Positions 53,301 through 59,689 of a stretch of DNA of 64,000 nt are shown in pieces (positions within the stretch are counted from its first letter, which is position 1; the number at the start of each line of letters is the position of its first letter). Below the pieces are notes generated by a model. That model was given only the letters and a program-made list of their open reading frames with translations, ran no database searches and was not told the DNA's origin. Source of the DNA: Triplophysa rosa (Eukaryota; Chordata; Actinopteri; Cypriniformes; Nemacheilidae); the NCBI RefSeq assembly GCF_024868665.1, contig NC_079890.1, forward strand, positions 2,709,880-2,773,879, read 5' to 3'. Made by a program: the position numbers and the translations under genes.

Positions 53301-53748
53301 ACCATATCCAGGCTAAAATACACATAAGACCTTTTTGTCATTTTGGAGCTAGTGCAGATTTAGAATGACACGCTAAAAGTCCATTTAGGCAGAATTGTTC
53401 TTTTTGGGTGAACTATTTCTTTAAACCAGATATATTCACTTTTATATATCAACATTTTGTTCTTCATTTCCACAGTATGTAATTCTCTTGTACTTCCACA
53501 TCCTCTGACATTTAAAGTTCCCCATGACCTCATCAGTTTTTGTGACTGTTGTCTGGCAAAAATGTTTAAATGTAACCTTTGAGGTTGTTGGGGTAAAATC
53601 TGGAGGGACGGGTTCATAGAGGAGTCTGGGTCGTATATTTCACACATACCTGTGGTTCTGATTGGAGACGATCGTGTGTTTCACTGTGCTCCGATAAAGA
53701 CCTCTTCTCCACCGCATGGTGCTGAAAGTGATAATAATCTCCAAATAT
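13707..53748 (-). CDS. furin: Furin, proprotein convertase (14 coding exons; signal-peptide exon missing)
   Basis: Type I membrane serine endoprotease of the kexin/subtilase family that cleaves proproteins after R-X-K/R-R in the trans-Golgi, at the surface and in endosomes. Exons on the minus strand are 53748-53650, 46036-45941, 43656-43528, 43425-43349, 30236-30148, 24831-24659, 22887-22675, 20674-20574, 20261-20158, 19960-19843, 18492-18313, 18215-18091, 16225-16097 and 14317-13707. They join in frame to 2244 nt (747 codons plus stop). Numbering from the first visible codon, the RRTKR activation site ends at 48. Catalytic D94, H135, oxyanion N236 and S309 sit exactly 59 below human D153, H194, N295 and S368. 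The transmembrane segment is about 654-678, followed by YKGI (710-713) and an acidic SESENEEFD cluster (724-732). The first exon (start, signal peptide) was not found. Teleosts have furina and furinb; the fes linkage suggests the furina type, but this is inferred. Confidence 0.97.
14318..16096. other. furin intron before the last coding exon
   Basis: No exon was seen. Two stretches at 14832-15158 and 15404-15717 stay open in one frame for about 100 codons, but they match nothing I recognise and lack splice logic. Confidence 0.5.
16097..16225 (-). CDS. furin: furin exon: P domain end and start of Cys-rich region
   Basis: It is 129 nt, phase 1 to phase 1. [20 protein letters not shown] is followed by a variable linker and the Cys pair in [13 protein letters not shown]. 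The polypyrimidine tract of its acceptor is a CT microsatellite (16231-16263). The donor is ACAG then GTGCGT. Confidence 0.94.
16231..16285. repeat. GA/CT microsatellite
   Basis: GATAGAGAGAGAGAGAGAGA is followed by GA-rich and GAAA-rich sequence. On the minus strand the CT run ends in CTCTATCCTCAG, the acceptor of furin exon 16225-16097, so the repeat forms its polypyrimidine tract. Confidence 0.9.
16605..17123. mobile_element. ~519-bp DNA transposon with short TIRs (AAAGGG-TCATATGA)
   Basis: The ends are AAAGGGCTCATATGAC and CACCATATGACCCCTTT, an inverted pair with one mismatch near the tips. The internal sequence is relatively GC-rich with promoter-like CCAAT-type motifs (GATTGGCC, GATTGGTC). 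The longest frame (127 codons, minus) is not a recognisable protein. Confidence 0.7.
17124..18090. other. furin intron, remainder
   Basis: No exon or recognised repeat. It has short CAC-rich and CAA-rich runs near 17315-17335 and 17985-18003. Confidence 0.5.
18091..18215 (-). CDS. furin: furin exon: P domain, second half
   Basis: It is 125 nt, phase 2 to phase 1: [40 protein letters not shown] and YG. The intron before it is only 97 nt. Human furin has an N-glycosylation sequon ENTS at this position; here ENVV has none. Confidence 0.96.
18313..18492 (-). CDS. furin: furin exon: P domain, first half
   Basis: It is 180 nt, phase 2 to phase 2: [40 protein letters not shown], and [16 protein letters not shown] completed by the next exon. 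The human RGD tripeptide reads RGN here. The acceptor is TTTTCAG and the donor is CCCCG then GTTAGC. Confidence 0.96.
18493..19842. other. furin intron with an unexplained GC-rich block at 19085-19450
   Basis: The first part (18660-19080) is AT-rich with A runs. The block 19085-19450 is clearly more GC-rich than the intron around it. It is open for 88 codons on the minus strand, but resembles no furin exon and has no good donor. Confidence 0.45.
19843..19960 (-). CDS. furin: furin exon: catalytic/P-domain boundary
   Basis: It is 118 nt, phase 1 to phase 2. It encodes [20 protein letters not shown] and then [19 protein letters not shown]. The acceptor is TCGCACAG and the donor is CCCAG then GTGGGT. 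The NWT sequon is kept. Confidence 0.95.
20158..20261 (-). CDS. furin: furin exon: end of catalytic domain
   Basis: It is 104 nt, phase 2 to phase 1. It encodes [20 protein letters not shown] and then [13 protein letters not shown]. It matches human [20 protein letters not shown] and keeps that N-glycosylation sequon. The acceptor is GTCCGTAG and the donor is CGAG then GTTAGA. Confidence 0.95.
20574..20674 (-). CDS. furin: furin exon: catalytic Ser
   Basis: It is 101 nt, phase 0 to phase 2. It encodes [20 protein letters not shown] and then [13 protein letters not shown] plus a split Asn. The nucleophile is the Ser of GTSASAP. The acceptor is CTTTCAG and the donor is GCAAA then GTAAGT. Confidence 0.97.
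20675..21591. other. furin intron, acceptor side
   Basis: Unique-looking AT-rich sequence with no exon and no recognised element. Confidence 0.5.
21592..21657 (+). repeat. GGTTGCTA-type minisatellite fragment
   Basis: Diverged ~20-bp units: GAGTGGTTGCCAGGATGATG, TTATAGGGTTGCTAAGGCG, TTCTGAATGGTTGCTAGAG. It directly abuts the pentanucleotide array. Confidence 0.6.
21659..22523 (+). repeat. Pentanucleotide array (CAAAA/CAAAG/CAACA), nearly T-free, with ~396-bp higher-order period
   Basis: About 865 bp built of CAAAA, GCAAA and ACACA/CAACA blocks, with only a handful of T on the plus strand. Marker GCAGAGCAAAAAAAGC occurs at 21795 and 22191. Marker ACATACAACACAAC occurs near 21850, 22246 and 22342. 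Both markers give a 396-bp spacing, so a block was duplicated, with a further ~96-bp duplication. Every frame is open on both strands by composition only; no gene is claimed. It lies in the furin intron between the oxyanion-Asn and Ser exons and is read as U/G-rich in the furin transcript. Confidence 0.97.
22675..22887 (-). CDS. furin: furin exon: oxyanion-hole Asn
   Basis: It has 71 codons, phase 0 at both ends: [39 protein letters not shown] and a tail ending GGLNEKQI. The SGNGG motif supplies the oxyanion-hole Asn. The donor is ATT then GTGAGT. The pentanucleotide array starts about 150 nt downstream of this donor. Confidence 0.97.
22888..24658. other. furin intron
   Basis: No exon or clear repeat was recognised; short frames only. 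Confidence 0.5.
24659..24831 (-). CDS. furin: furin exon: catalytic-domain segment with SWGPEDDG
   Basis: It is 173 nt, phase 1 to phase 0. It encodes [20 protein letters not shown], then [20 protein letters not shown] and a tail ending FLRGVTE. These are the substrate-pocket strands of the subtilase domain. The acceptor is TCCTGCAG. The donor, GAG then GTTTGA, is weaker than the others in the gene. Its frame is not evident from long open frames; it was assigned by family match. Confidence 0.95.
25169..25601. mobile_element. 433-bp nonautonomous hAT-like element
   Basis: Inverted ends TAGGGCTGGGACGATATATCG and CGATATATCGTCCCAGCCCTA are a perfect match over 21 bp. Flanks AGTGGGGGG-T and AGTGAGGG-T look like a slightly damaged 8-bp target duplication. 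There is no transposase frame. Confidence 0.85.
25602..26485. other. furin intron
   Basis: No exon or recognised repeat. Confidence 0.45.
26486..27648. mobile_element. hAT-like element (TAGTGATGCACCGA ends) carrying a nested insertion
   Basis: The left end TAGTGATGCACCGAAAATTC matches the right end TTTTCATTTCGGTGCACCACTA in inverted orientation, and both are followed by TTCGGCCGAA/TTTCGGCC-type sequence. The middle (about 26708-27420) is a second repeat with TTTAGTCGACTAGTAG / GAATAGTCGACTAGTTTGAC ends. Confidence 0.75.
26708..27420. mobile_element. Nested element with GTCGACTA ends
   Basis: It opens AGGGCTGCCCTCAACTGGAG, then TTTAGTCGACTAGTAGTTG, and closes with ACGAATAGTCGACTAGTTTG. It lies wholly inside the 26486-27648 element, so it inserted later. 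No transposase is recognisable. Confidence 0.6.
27743..27812 (+). repeat. V-SINE-like 3' tail
   Basis: GTAAGTCGCTTCGGATAAAAG is followed by CGTCTGCCAAATGCATAAATGTAAA and a TAAATGTAAA tail, the characteristic 3' segment of fish V-SINE-type retroposons. The tRNA-like head was not found, so this is a 3' remnant. Confidence 0.6.
27813..30147. other. furin intron, acceptor-distal part
   Basis: No exon. A MITE end fragment (GAAAGTCATGCGGGTTTGAA, ATGAGGGTAAGTAAA) lies at about 28640-28680. Nothing else was recognised. Confidence 0.45.
30148..30236 (-). CDS. furin: furin exon: catalytic His
   Basis: It is 89 nt, phase 2 to phase 1. It encodes [20 protein letters not shown] and then GVAYNAKIG. The HGTRCAG block carries the catalytic His. 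The acceptor is TTTCAAG and the donor is GGAG then GTGAGT. Confidence 0.97.
30237..31733. other. furin large intron, 3' part in transcription order
   Basis: No exon was seen. AT-rich, with no clear element until 31734. Confidence 0.45.
31734..31939. mobile_element. hAT-like element (TAGAGATG-ACCGATATATC), internally deleted copy
   Basis: It starts TAGAGATGAACCGATATATC and ends GTATCTGTGCATCTCTA. It shares ATCACCAGTTTGATGTTCAA and AATATTCATTTAATCTTCA with the copies at 34187 and 38000, but lacks about 100 bp of them. Confidence 0.8.
32262..32474 (+). mobile_element. Fold-back MITE fragment
   Basis: ATATTTTGAAGAACGTTGGT, AACCAAACAACACTGACC, CATTGACTTTCATT, CGAAATATCTTTTGTG and the closing GAACTATCCCTTTAA are of the same family as 39984-40281. 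Confidence 0.75.
33675..33960 (+). mobile_element. Fold-back MITE inside direct repeat copy 1
   Basis: It opens AAAGGGATAGCTCACCCAAC, AATGAAAATTCTGTCATGAT, then GAACACAAAGAAAGATATTT and a diverged complementary arm ending ACATTCTTCCAAATATG. The 80-codon frame 33750-33992 is repeat sequence. The same element is at 37488-37773 in copy 2. Confidence 0.7.
34187..34511. mobile_element. 325-bp hAT-like element with perfect 8-bp target duplication
   Basis: It starts TAGAGATGCACCGATATATC and ends TATCGTTGCATCGCTA. GTTACAAC flanks it exactly on both sides (34179-34186 and 34512-34519), which is the signature of hAT insertion. It has no coding capacity. The copy in the second direct repeat is 38000-38324. 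Confidence 0.92.
35451..35451. other. Single ambiguous base (N), probable assembly join
   Basis: This is the only N in the window. It sits exactly where direct repeat copy 1 ends in a TA run and where a partial copy restarts. This points to a contig join or collapsed gap rather than a sequencing ambiguity in unique DNA. Confidence 0.9.
35452..35933 (+). repeat. Third, partial copy of the direct-repeat end (~480 bp)
   Basis: It begins TTACAAGAGTATGTGCGTTT and repeats 34968-35446 (offset 484) and 38781-39259 almost exactly, ending CCCACTTAATATATA where the Tc1-like element begins. Confidence 0.95.
35934..37406 (-). mobile_element. Tc1-like transposon, degraded and internally rearranged
   Basis: Length is 1473 bp. 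The ~200-bp inverted ends start CAGTGAGGGAAATAAGTATT and finish AATACTTATTTCCCTCACTG. Inside, minus-strand transposase remnants are recognisable at both ends: a start-like ATGGCCAAAGAC at 37159-37148 and a C-terminal region near 36150-36540 with AACAAGGGTTTCTCCACAAA. Frames are broken throughout. The DDE-region piece at about 36440-36580 recurs inverted at about 36755-36900. TA flanks the left tip (35932-35933), but the right tip is followed by CC, so the target duplication is incomplete. Confidence 0.9.
36155..37159 (-). pseudogene. Transposase remnant of the Tc1-like element
   Basis: It was recognised by nucleotide resemblance to fish Tc1/mariner transposase genes in pieces. There is a start-like ATGGCCAAAGAC, a segment near 36985-37000 matching the helix-turn-helix region (reverse of TCTCACCAAGCTT), and the 3' part. 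Stops interrupt every frame, and an inverted duplicate lies in the middle. It cannot encode an active enzyme. Confidence 0.75.
37407..39263 (+). repeat. 1.86-kb direct repeat, copy 2
   Basis: It is near-identical to 33594-35450. Its left edge abuts the Tc1-like right tip directly (CCCTCACTG then CCAACAGC). Its right edge runs into a longer TA run and unique sequence (TTCATACACATCTCAAAGTG). The MITE copy is at 37488-37773. Confidence 0.97.
38000..38324. mobile_element. hAT-like element, copy in direct repeat 2
   Basis: It is identical in layout to 34187-34511, including GTTACAAC on both sides (37992-37999, 38325-38332). It is part of the larger duplication, not a separate insertion. Confidence 0.92.
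39984..40281. mobile_element. Complete ~298-bp fold-back MITE
   Basis: The left end AAAGGAAAAGTTCACC..AAAATGAAAATTCTGTCATTATTTACTC is mirrored by GAGTAAATGATGACAGAATT, TTCATTCCTTT. The inner arms AAGGAAGATATGTTGAAGAA and TTTCTAAATATCTTCTTTTG are also complementary, so the whole element can form one hairpin. It is the best-preserved copy of the family in this window. Confidence 0.85.
41143..41241 (+). repeat. MITE end fragment
   Basis: AAAGTCAATGGGGACCATAT, then TTTGGGTGAACTATTCCTTTA, the right end of the fold-back MITE family. Confidence 0.65.
41416..41584. mobile_element. 169-bp MITE with long TIRs
   Basis: The ends ATATGAAGAGTTTGGTTCC and GGAACCAAACTCTTCATAT are perfectly inverted, followed on the inside by AAAATGAGATAACTC / GAGTTATCTCATAT. 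A related copy is nested at 12706-12830. Confidence 0.88.
41585..43348. other. furin large intron, 5' part in transcription order
   Basis: No exon or clear element was recognised up to the exon at 43349. A long open stretch at 43186-43785 is chance and runs antisense across two furin exons. Confidence 0.5.
43349..43425 (-). CDS. furin: furin exon: calcium-binding loop region
   Basis: It is 77 nt, phase 0 to phase 2. It encodes [20 protein letters not shown] and then QLNDN plus a split Arg. The acceptor is TTTGCAG and the donor is AACAG then GTATGT. The next coding exon is 13.1 kb away. Confidence 0.95.
43528..43656 (-). CDS. furin: furin exon: catalytic Asp
   Basis: It has 43 codons, phase 0, starting [14 protein letters not shown] and containing [16 protein letters not shown], with the catalytic Asp first in the DDG motif. 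The donor is TAC then GTGAGT. The intron that follows it (43426-43527) is only 102 nt. Confidence 0.97.
43657..45940. other. furin intron
   Basis: No exon. The stretch 45360-45560 is very A-rich (AAATTAAAATTAAAATTAAA type). No element was identified. Confidence 0.5.
45941..46036 (-). CDS. furin: furin exon: propeptide end and autoactivation site
   Basis: It has 32 codons, phase 0. [15 protein letters not shown] precedes the mature N-terminus [22 protein letters not shown] is the primary autocatalytic cleavage site. The acceptor is CTCAAAG and the donor is TTG then GTGAGT. Confidence 0.96.
46217..47825. mobile_element. Probable hAT-like element with GTCGCAC motifs, containing a LINE tail
   Basis: The left part GGGCTCTAGACTCATTTTTC, CTGTGCGACCCAC, TTTGGTCGCACC resembles a known type of fish element. 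The right part has ACGGTCGCATTTGCGTGCAT and TTTTGGTCGCCGTCTAAAG. The tips are not a clean inverted pair, so the boundaries are approximate. Confidence 0.45.
46366..46616 (+). mobile_element. LINE 3' tail with TGATTC microsatellite end
   Basis: CCTGCACTGGAAGCTTTGTC, ACCAAGACAAATTCCTTGTG, TTTGCAATAAAGCTCTTTC and a (TGATTC)n end are the typical 3' terminus of L2/CR1-group LINEs in fish. It is heavily 5' truncated; the 86-codon frame is not a reverse transcriptase. Confidence 0.75.
47847..48182. mobile_element. Palindromic element (CTGTCAAACGATTAATCGTG), second copy
   Basis: The left CTGTCAAACGATTAATCGTG, ATTAATTGCATCCAGAATAA mirrors the right TTATTCTGGATGCAATTAAT, CGTGATTAATCATTTGACAG, and the whole element folds on itself. 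It belongs to the same family as 12472-12985 but without the nested MITE. Confidence 0.88.
48183..49701. other. furin intron
   Basis: No exon or firm repeat was recognised; 49040-49260 is AT-rich with an A run. Confidence 0.45.
49702..49965 (-). mobile_element. Nonautonomous hAT-like element, minus orientation
   Basis: It is the reverse-orientation relative of 7605-7885. It carries GTGGCCCCCAAATAAAGACT at one end and GGGCCCCCCCAATTTGAGAA, CCACTG at the other. The middle blocks (CAACATCAATAATTTT.. and CATAAAATGCCA) also align. Confidence 0.75.
49966..53649. other. furin intron; open stretch at 52292-52678 unexplained
   Basis: No furin exon is expected or seen, as the flanking exons join in phase. 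A 128-codon minus frame at 52292-52678 lies in a locally GC-richer patch but matches no family I know. 53160-53424 carries a MITE-like stretch ending TTTTTGGGTGAACTATTTCTTTA. Confidence 0.5.
53650..53748 (-). CDS. furin: furin exon: propeptide with internal pH-sensor site
   Basis: It has 33 codons, phase 0 at both ends: [20 protein letters not shown] and on to SEPQ. The acceptor is TTTCCAG and the donor is CAG then GTATGT. It corresponds to human residues 60-92. The internal second cleavage site reads HAVEKR, against human RGVTKR. The His equivalent to the human pH sensor His69 is present (residue 10 here). Confidence 0.95.
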
Positions 53749-54093
53749 CTGGAAACAAAAAAGCCACAGTTAGCTCATAAATTATGCTTTCTGGTACACT
53801 CTGGAGTAAATTCGAAAAGGAAATTGGCAACTGTCATAGCCGTTTCGATCACACAGGCGAACTGAATAATACATAACGCCATTTTCTCTTTATCCGAGAC
53901 AACACTTTGCGTTCGTCCCTTTCAGCAATGCTTTACACATGGACAAAAATGATGTTTAGAACGCGCTTTTCCTGCCACATCCGTGCTTGATGCTATAATG
54001 AATGTTCAAAATATGGCACCCGAGGACTTATATTTTATAAATCACCAAGGAACCCCCCCACTCTGGGTAAAAACGCTTCGGATCTATACGATT
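53749..54093. other. furin first visible intron, start
   Basis: No exon or element was recognised. Confidence 0.4.
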
Positions 54094-54609
54094 TAGGGCT
54101 GTGCGATATTGAGGGAAGATGCGATATGCGATAGCATGCTAAATCATGCGATATTCAATATGCGATATATTTCTTTTTTTAAAACAATTTAAATTGTATT
54201 CAAATATATTAAAGAGATTATATAACCGACATATATTTCACATTATTTTAGGAAAAAGAAAGCATCACTACAACTTCTGAAAGTGAACAGCCATGTTTTA
54301 CTGTTGCATTAAACAAATCTGACATTTTGTAAATAAACAAAAATAAATAAAACAAATTTAGCTTCGCGACGCGGATTGTTGATTGACTTGCGCTAGAGCA
54401 CGCGCACGCTATCATGCACACACACGCATATCCCAACTAACATCCAAGTGCCAGAAAGAAACTATACTATCCGCATAGACCAAAAACTTTGACCATACAT
54501 AACTTTCCGAAGAATTAAATAGCTCATTTATCGCAAACCATCGCGATATGCATATTGCGATATGCACATGTGCGATATTTCGATAATTTCGATATACTGC
54601 ACAGCCCTA
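54094..54609. mobile_element. 516-bp hAT-like element with perfect 8-bp target duplication
   Basis: It starts TAGGGCTGTGCGATATTGAG and ends TCGATATACTGCACAGCCCTA. ATACGATT flanks both sides (54086-54093 and 54610-54617). Subterminal regions are full of GCGATATGC repeats. No transposase frame. Confidence 0.93.
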
Positions 54610-55353
54610 ATACGATTCACAAAAAAGGCAAATTTGGAATCAAAAACGGTTAAGTTTGTCGAAAAGCGGCGAGTTTGCTGGTATGATGAATACACACATG
54701 ATCAGAAGAAACAGTCGCATTAAAGAAGAAAGCTGTGTAAAGAAACATAGCTTCATATCTCCAACACCCTTAAGTACAAGTAACGGTGAACGAGTCGAGC
54801 TCCTGTCAGCCGAGTGCACAATCAAACATGACAAGATCATCCAGAGGCTGAGACATCAAACCAGCGGCAGAGCGGATCGATTTCTCTTTCGTTCTGATGA
54901 AGGTTAAATGTCAGGAGTGAGCCACAGTTCACGTTTTGTCAGGCTCTTGATTTAGACTATAGACAGAGAATCTCGCAGTAATTCAAACGCTCTATAGCGA
55001 GACAGAGGCAGTCTTCAGTTCTTTAAACTGGGGCCAGAACCACACTATAGACACAGATGGGAATACTTGGCCAACGCAACGCAAGCGCACAGTCCCAGTC
55101 TACATAATTATATTTACATATAGTTGGGTGATTCTCACGAAATCTTGCTTTTCAAGATTTCAAATACTTGCATCAACAAATTTCCTTTTGATTCATTAAA
55201 TACAATGTATGAAACAACATGTATGACATATATCAATATATGAAAAATATTATCATTACCGTAAAAACTGTCAATACCATAGCATGCTTTGCTAAAAAAA
55301 GCAAAGCCACGAGGCCTAAGCAAATTTTTATGAAAATGCATAAGACAATGTAT

Positions 55354-55460
55354 TAGAGATGCACCGATTGCAATTTTCTTTGCAGATTCCGATTTCCGAT
55401 TTTATAACAAGTGAAACCTGCCGATTCCGATTTTTGCCGATTCCGATTTTCTATCCACAA
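55354..55460 (+). mobile_element. hAT-like end fragment with GATTCCGATTT repeats
   Basis: TAGAGATGCACCGATTGCAA is followed by repeated GATTCCGATTT units. No matching opposite end was found within about 1 kb, so it is a truncated copy. Confidence 0.6.
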
Positions 55461-58039
55461 ACTATAATTGACAATATACTGTATATAAAACCATATTAAC
55501 TTTTCAATACACATTGTTTTTTTATTTTCATTGAATAAATGATTGAACATTACAATTTCCCCAAATTTCCCTAAATGCAGTTCTCCAAGCTGCATTAAAT
55601 TACAGAATCTTCTCTTTCCCAAACAACTCTTAAATTGAAGAACTCTGTGACTGAAAAGAAGTACAAATAATAAAATATAACTAAACATGTCACTTAATTT
55701 ACCTTTTTCATTTTTGTACTCATCTCACAAAAGTCTAAGATAACAATAAAATACTTCAACTTTATTCTCGTCGGTTTCATTTTATGAAAGTCTTAAGTAG
55801 CACGGGAACATTTTTAGTAAAAGACAAAAATACATTGTATGGGTCAAAATTATCGATTTTTCTTTTAGGCCAAAAATCATTAGGATATTAAATAAAGATC
55901 ATGTTCCATGAAGATATTTTGTAAATTTCATACCTTAAATATATAAAAACTTTATTGTTGTGAGTGGATGGTCTGCCACAGTACCCCTGATTAACAACTT
56001 CAAAGGCAATTTTCTCAATATTTTGATTTTTTTGCACTCTCAGATTCCAGAGTTTTAAACGGTTGTATCTCAGCCAGATATTGTCCTATTCTAACAACTC
56101 ATAAATCAATAGAAAGTCTATTTATTCAGCTTTCAGATTATGTAAAAATCTCAATTTCGAAAAATTTACCCATAAGACTGGTTTTGTTGTCCAGGGTCAG
56201 GAGGATGAGAACATCAGTCATGGACAGTTCTTTTTTTCCACCATTTCTTCATTTTTATTATACTGTACATGAATATTCTTTATTTAATTCGAGAACATCT
56301 AGAAGGAACATCCAATTGTTTTTTCAGAATGTTTTAATTTTACTCTGTTTAAATGAGAACATATAATGCACTCAGGCAAATTGGGATGTGTTACGGTAAT
56401 GAGAATTTAAGCAGAAAAAGCAATAAAATACATAAATAATTCATTAGTGTTAAAATGATGCTTTGTGAAAGGTAGGTAGGTCTGTTTGGATCATGGTAAC
56501 AAAGCATTTTTTTTGTTTAAAGGGCGGTAACGTGTAATCAGAATCCGTCAGGACGGATTTGAGGACATGAGATCTACAATTCTTCCATGACGTCCTCAAT
56601 AAACAGACTGGGTTACAACATGCTGAAACAAATATCTCCACCCAAACAAAGCCGGTGAGCCAATAGCCTATTGTGAAACCAAATATGACAACTAGGAGAC
56701 CCAGTAAAAGTCAGAAGCATGTGACACTGAAGCGATCACCAAAAACATGATGATGAAAGCACAAACGGACAGAAAAAGAAAGGAAACACATCAGCGAAAC
56801 TATGACGTGGTTAATGAAATCAGTAATGGCCGTAGATGATAAAGAAACCGAATCGATCGCAAGAAAAGATAAAGACAGATAAAAAGTGCAAGAAGTGGAA
56901 AAACACTCAAGTTAAAATTTCCTAGCAGAGCTCTGAGTGCTTTGTTCCTTAACAAAAGGAAATTGAGTGAGGACATCTATAGCTGCATTGTGTGGTAAGC
57001 TAAGATAAGAGTTATGAAGAGATGAACATCAATCTCAGACAGGCCCGAATCTACCGGCTCCAGGGTGCGTGGAGAGCAGATGGAGATACGCTTGCCTTGT
57101 CATGTCAGACCACCATCAGACAACCATCTAAACTGCCTGGAAACCTCTGAGAGGAAAGGCATGTGGAGGAGAAGGCTGGGGGTTACATCGACACTAAAAC
57201 GTTCAATCTACATCTGAAAATCATATCAGTGTTGGTTAAACAGTGGGCCTTCATGAAACATGTTCCTTATGTCCGTATGGAACCTATACAATGTGACTCC
57301 CTCTCGGTTTATGGACTAGACTAAAAGACTCTTTCCAGTGCACGCTAGCATGGAATAATTACATAATAACAGCGTTCAAGAGAACAGATCAACAGAAAAC
57401 CAGACCTTGGTGTCTGACCCATTGTTTGAGGTTTATACTAGATGGCACAGCACTGACCAGTAGCTTGTCTGGTCCCTAGATTCCCATACAGATTAGTGCC
57501 ATTATCTAAAATTAGCCTCCACCCCGTCTTGAAACTACCATTAACATTCCTCGCTATCTGCTTCATAATGAATGCTAGCACACGTTCCGTGGCTAAAACT
57601 TTAACTAAAGTGGGCTGAATAAAACAGTGGAAACAGCAAGCTGTAGATAATGAAAGCACAAACAATGACGAAAAATGCGTGTTTGAAGTGGGAAAAATGT
57701 GGTGGCACACGACGCGCAGTCTGAATCTGTTATAATCTTTAAGAGCAAATACAAATGAAACGAACAATCTATCAGGTTCATTGTGATGCAGAGCCGGTAA
57801 TTAGTCATTGCAAATGAAATGAGTTTGTATGACTGTGCATCTCTTATTGTCATAGAGTTTATCCAAGTACAGCACACTGAAGTGATATTGACATTCTTTG
57901 AGTTTTCAAAGTACTTCATTTTTACAAAAGGAAATGCAGCATTTATCAACAAACAATTTCAGCTTTTAAAAAATACAAGACTGTTGTGATAGACCAATAT
58001 ATAGTCCAAGCAAATAAAATGTGGAAATTTGATTATTTT
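55461..58039. other. Intron or upstream DNA, nothing recognised
   Basis: AT-rich sequence. No signal-peptide exon of furin was found on the minus strand and no element was identified. Confidence 0.4.
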
Positions 58040-58800
58040 AAAGCTGGAACCCACAACTTTTGGTAAAGGGGGGATTCAACGCAGTTTCATGCATTCTGAT
58101 TTCTTTACGATGTTAAACGTGCTGGCACCTCATGCTTAACATGGTCAACTTGTCATAAAAACGAGTTGGACGTATTACATAGTATTTCTGTGCTCGATAC
58201 ACTCCCCAAAGGTTTGTATAGGTTTCGAATTGTTTTTTTTAACATGAAAAACCATTACGTAACAACTTTTCTTAGTCCTTTATTGGGCAATTCTCCCCGA
58301 AATGCACGCCCACGGCAAGGTGAAAGAAAAAGCCCACCCACGAGTCAACCGACGAGCGATAGGAAGATCAGCCTACCATCAAGATTGGCTGCGCTGCGTC
58401 AAGATTGGCTGCGCTGTAGGCCTGCAGCTGCAGCTTGTTGTTCTTGCAATAGTGAGAGAAGTTGAGGTGTGTATGTTTGTTCACGCCATTTCAGTAATGG
58501 ATGTTATATAAAAGGTGGATATAACGCTGGATTTGGAGATCGCTTGAAACTGATAGATGGAGCATTCCCAGCGCTAAAAGATGCTGGACATGAGCAGCAC
58601 GCGGTAAGTGAAACTAAGTCATATGCTTGTGTTTTGTTGGCAATCGGCGCGTACGTGCATAATGTAAACAACACAAACTTACAGTGAATCAAAACATTTA
58701 TGCAGGGATAATGCGATGATAAATTGGGTGCTCGTGGTTTTGTTCCTCCCCTGCACACCCCCAGGATGTCGTATGTTTTTGGAAATAATCGTAAAGCTGC
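58040..58800 (+). repeat. Probable interspersed repeat with exon-like segment and short tandem duplication
   Basis: The block is less AT-rich than its surroundings. It contains AAGATTGGCTGCGCTG twice in tandem (at about 58379 and 58399). A strong donor-like GCACGCG then GTAAGT follows ATGCTGGACATGAGCAGCAC (58580-58610). The sequence resembles a repeat common in cyprinid genomes, but no terminal repeat or transposase was found. Confidence 0.4.
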
Positions 58801-59689
58801 ATCTATCTTTTATAAATGTGATTAAACTAAATACTCTTCGAAGATACGAAGTATTCTCAATATTAGGTACTCAATATTAATATAAGATTGTCAGAAACTG
58901 CCCATTCAACCGGAACTTTAAAATAAAAAATCAGTTAAGTAAATATGGAACTGAAAATTGTCTCCTTACCAAACCCTGATTCACAATGGAAAGATTATAA
59001 TAATGATTTAAAAAGCGAGTCGTAAAGTACAATTTCACAGGAAATGTCAGATTGACTTCAACCCACAAAAAGAAAAGTATGTCGAGTAAAGTAACTTGCA
59101 GTTTTCTTTTAAACAGAGATTGCAAAACCTAGGCAAAAGTTAAAGATCACAGCTTTAAGATAATTTCTATTAACAAAATTTTGTACATATTATGTAGGAT
59201 AATCATTAATTCTAATAGCATTGCATACATATAATTCAATTTTCAATAAAATGTGGGCCAGACCTTTCATAACACCTATTCACAATGTTGTTTAAAGCAT
59301 TTAATGACAAAACGTGAATTCCTGAGTTCATAAAAAATGAAAATGTTCAAAACAGTGTCTTCTGTGCAGCTTAACAGCAAAATTGGCTTTACGAGTCATT
59401 TCAACGTATACCATTTTAAATTCTGACAAGTGGTTAAGTTAATGTAACTTATAAGTTAAGCAATATCAACTTATTTGTATAAGTTGTGTTAAGACGTTTA
59501 GAAATGTAAAATAGTAAGTTGACAAGTCTTGTAAAGTCAATTTGATTTAATTTACTTAAAAAGATGTTTTACAGTATACTGATCAGATCATGACCACGAC
59601 ATGAACATAAACATGAACAATGAGGGAGAACTGATGAGGGCTGTTCTAACCAAAAGATTATGACATCAACAAAGCCTTTTATCCCTCAC

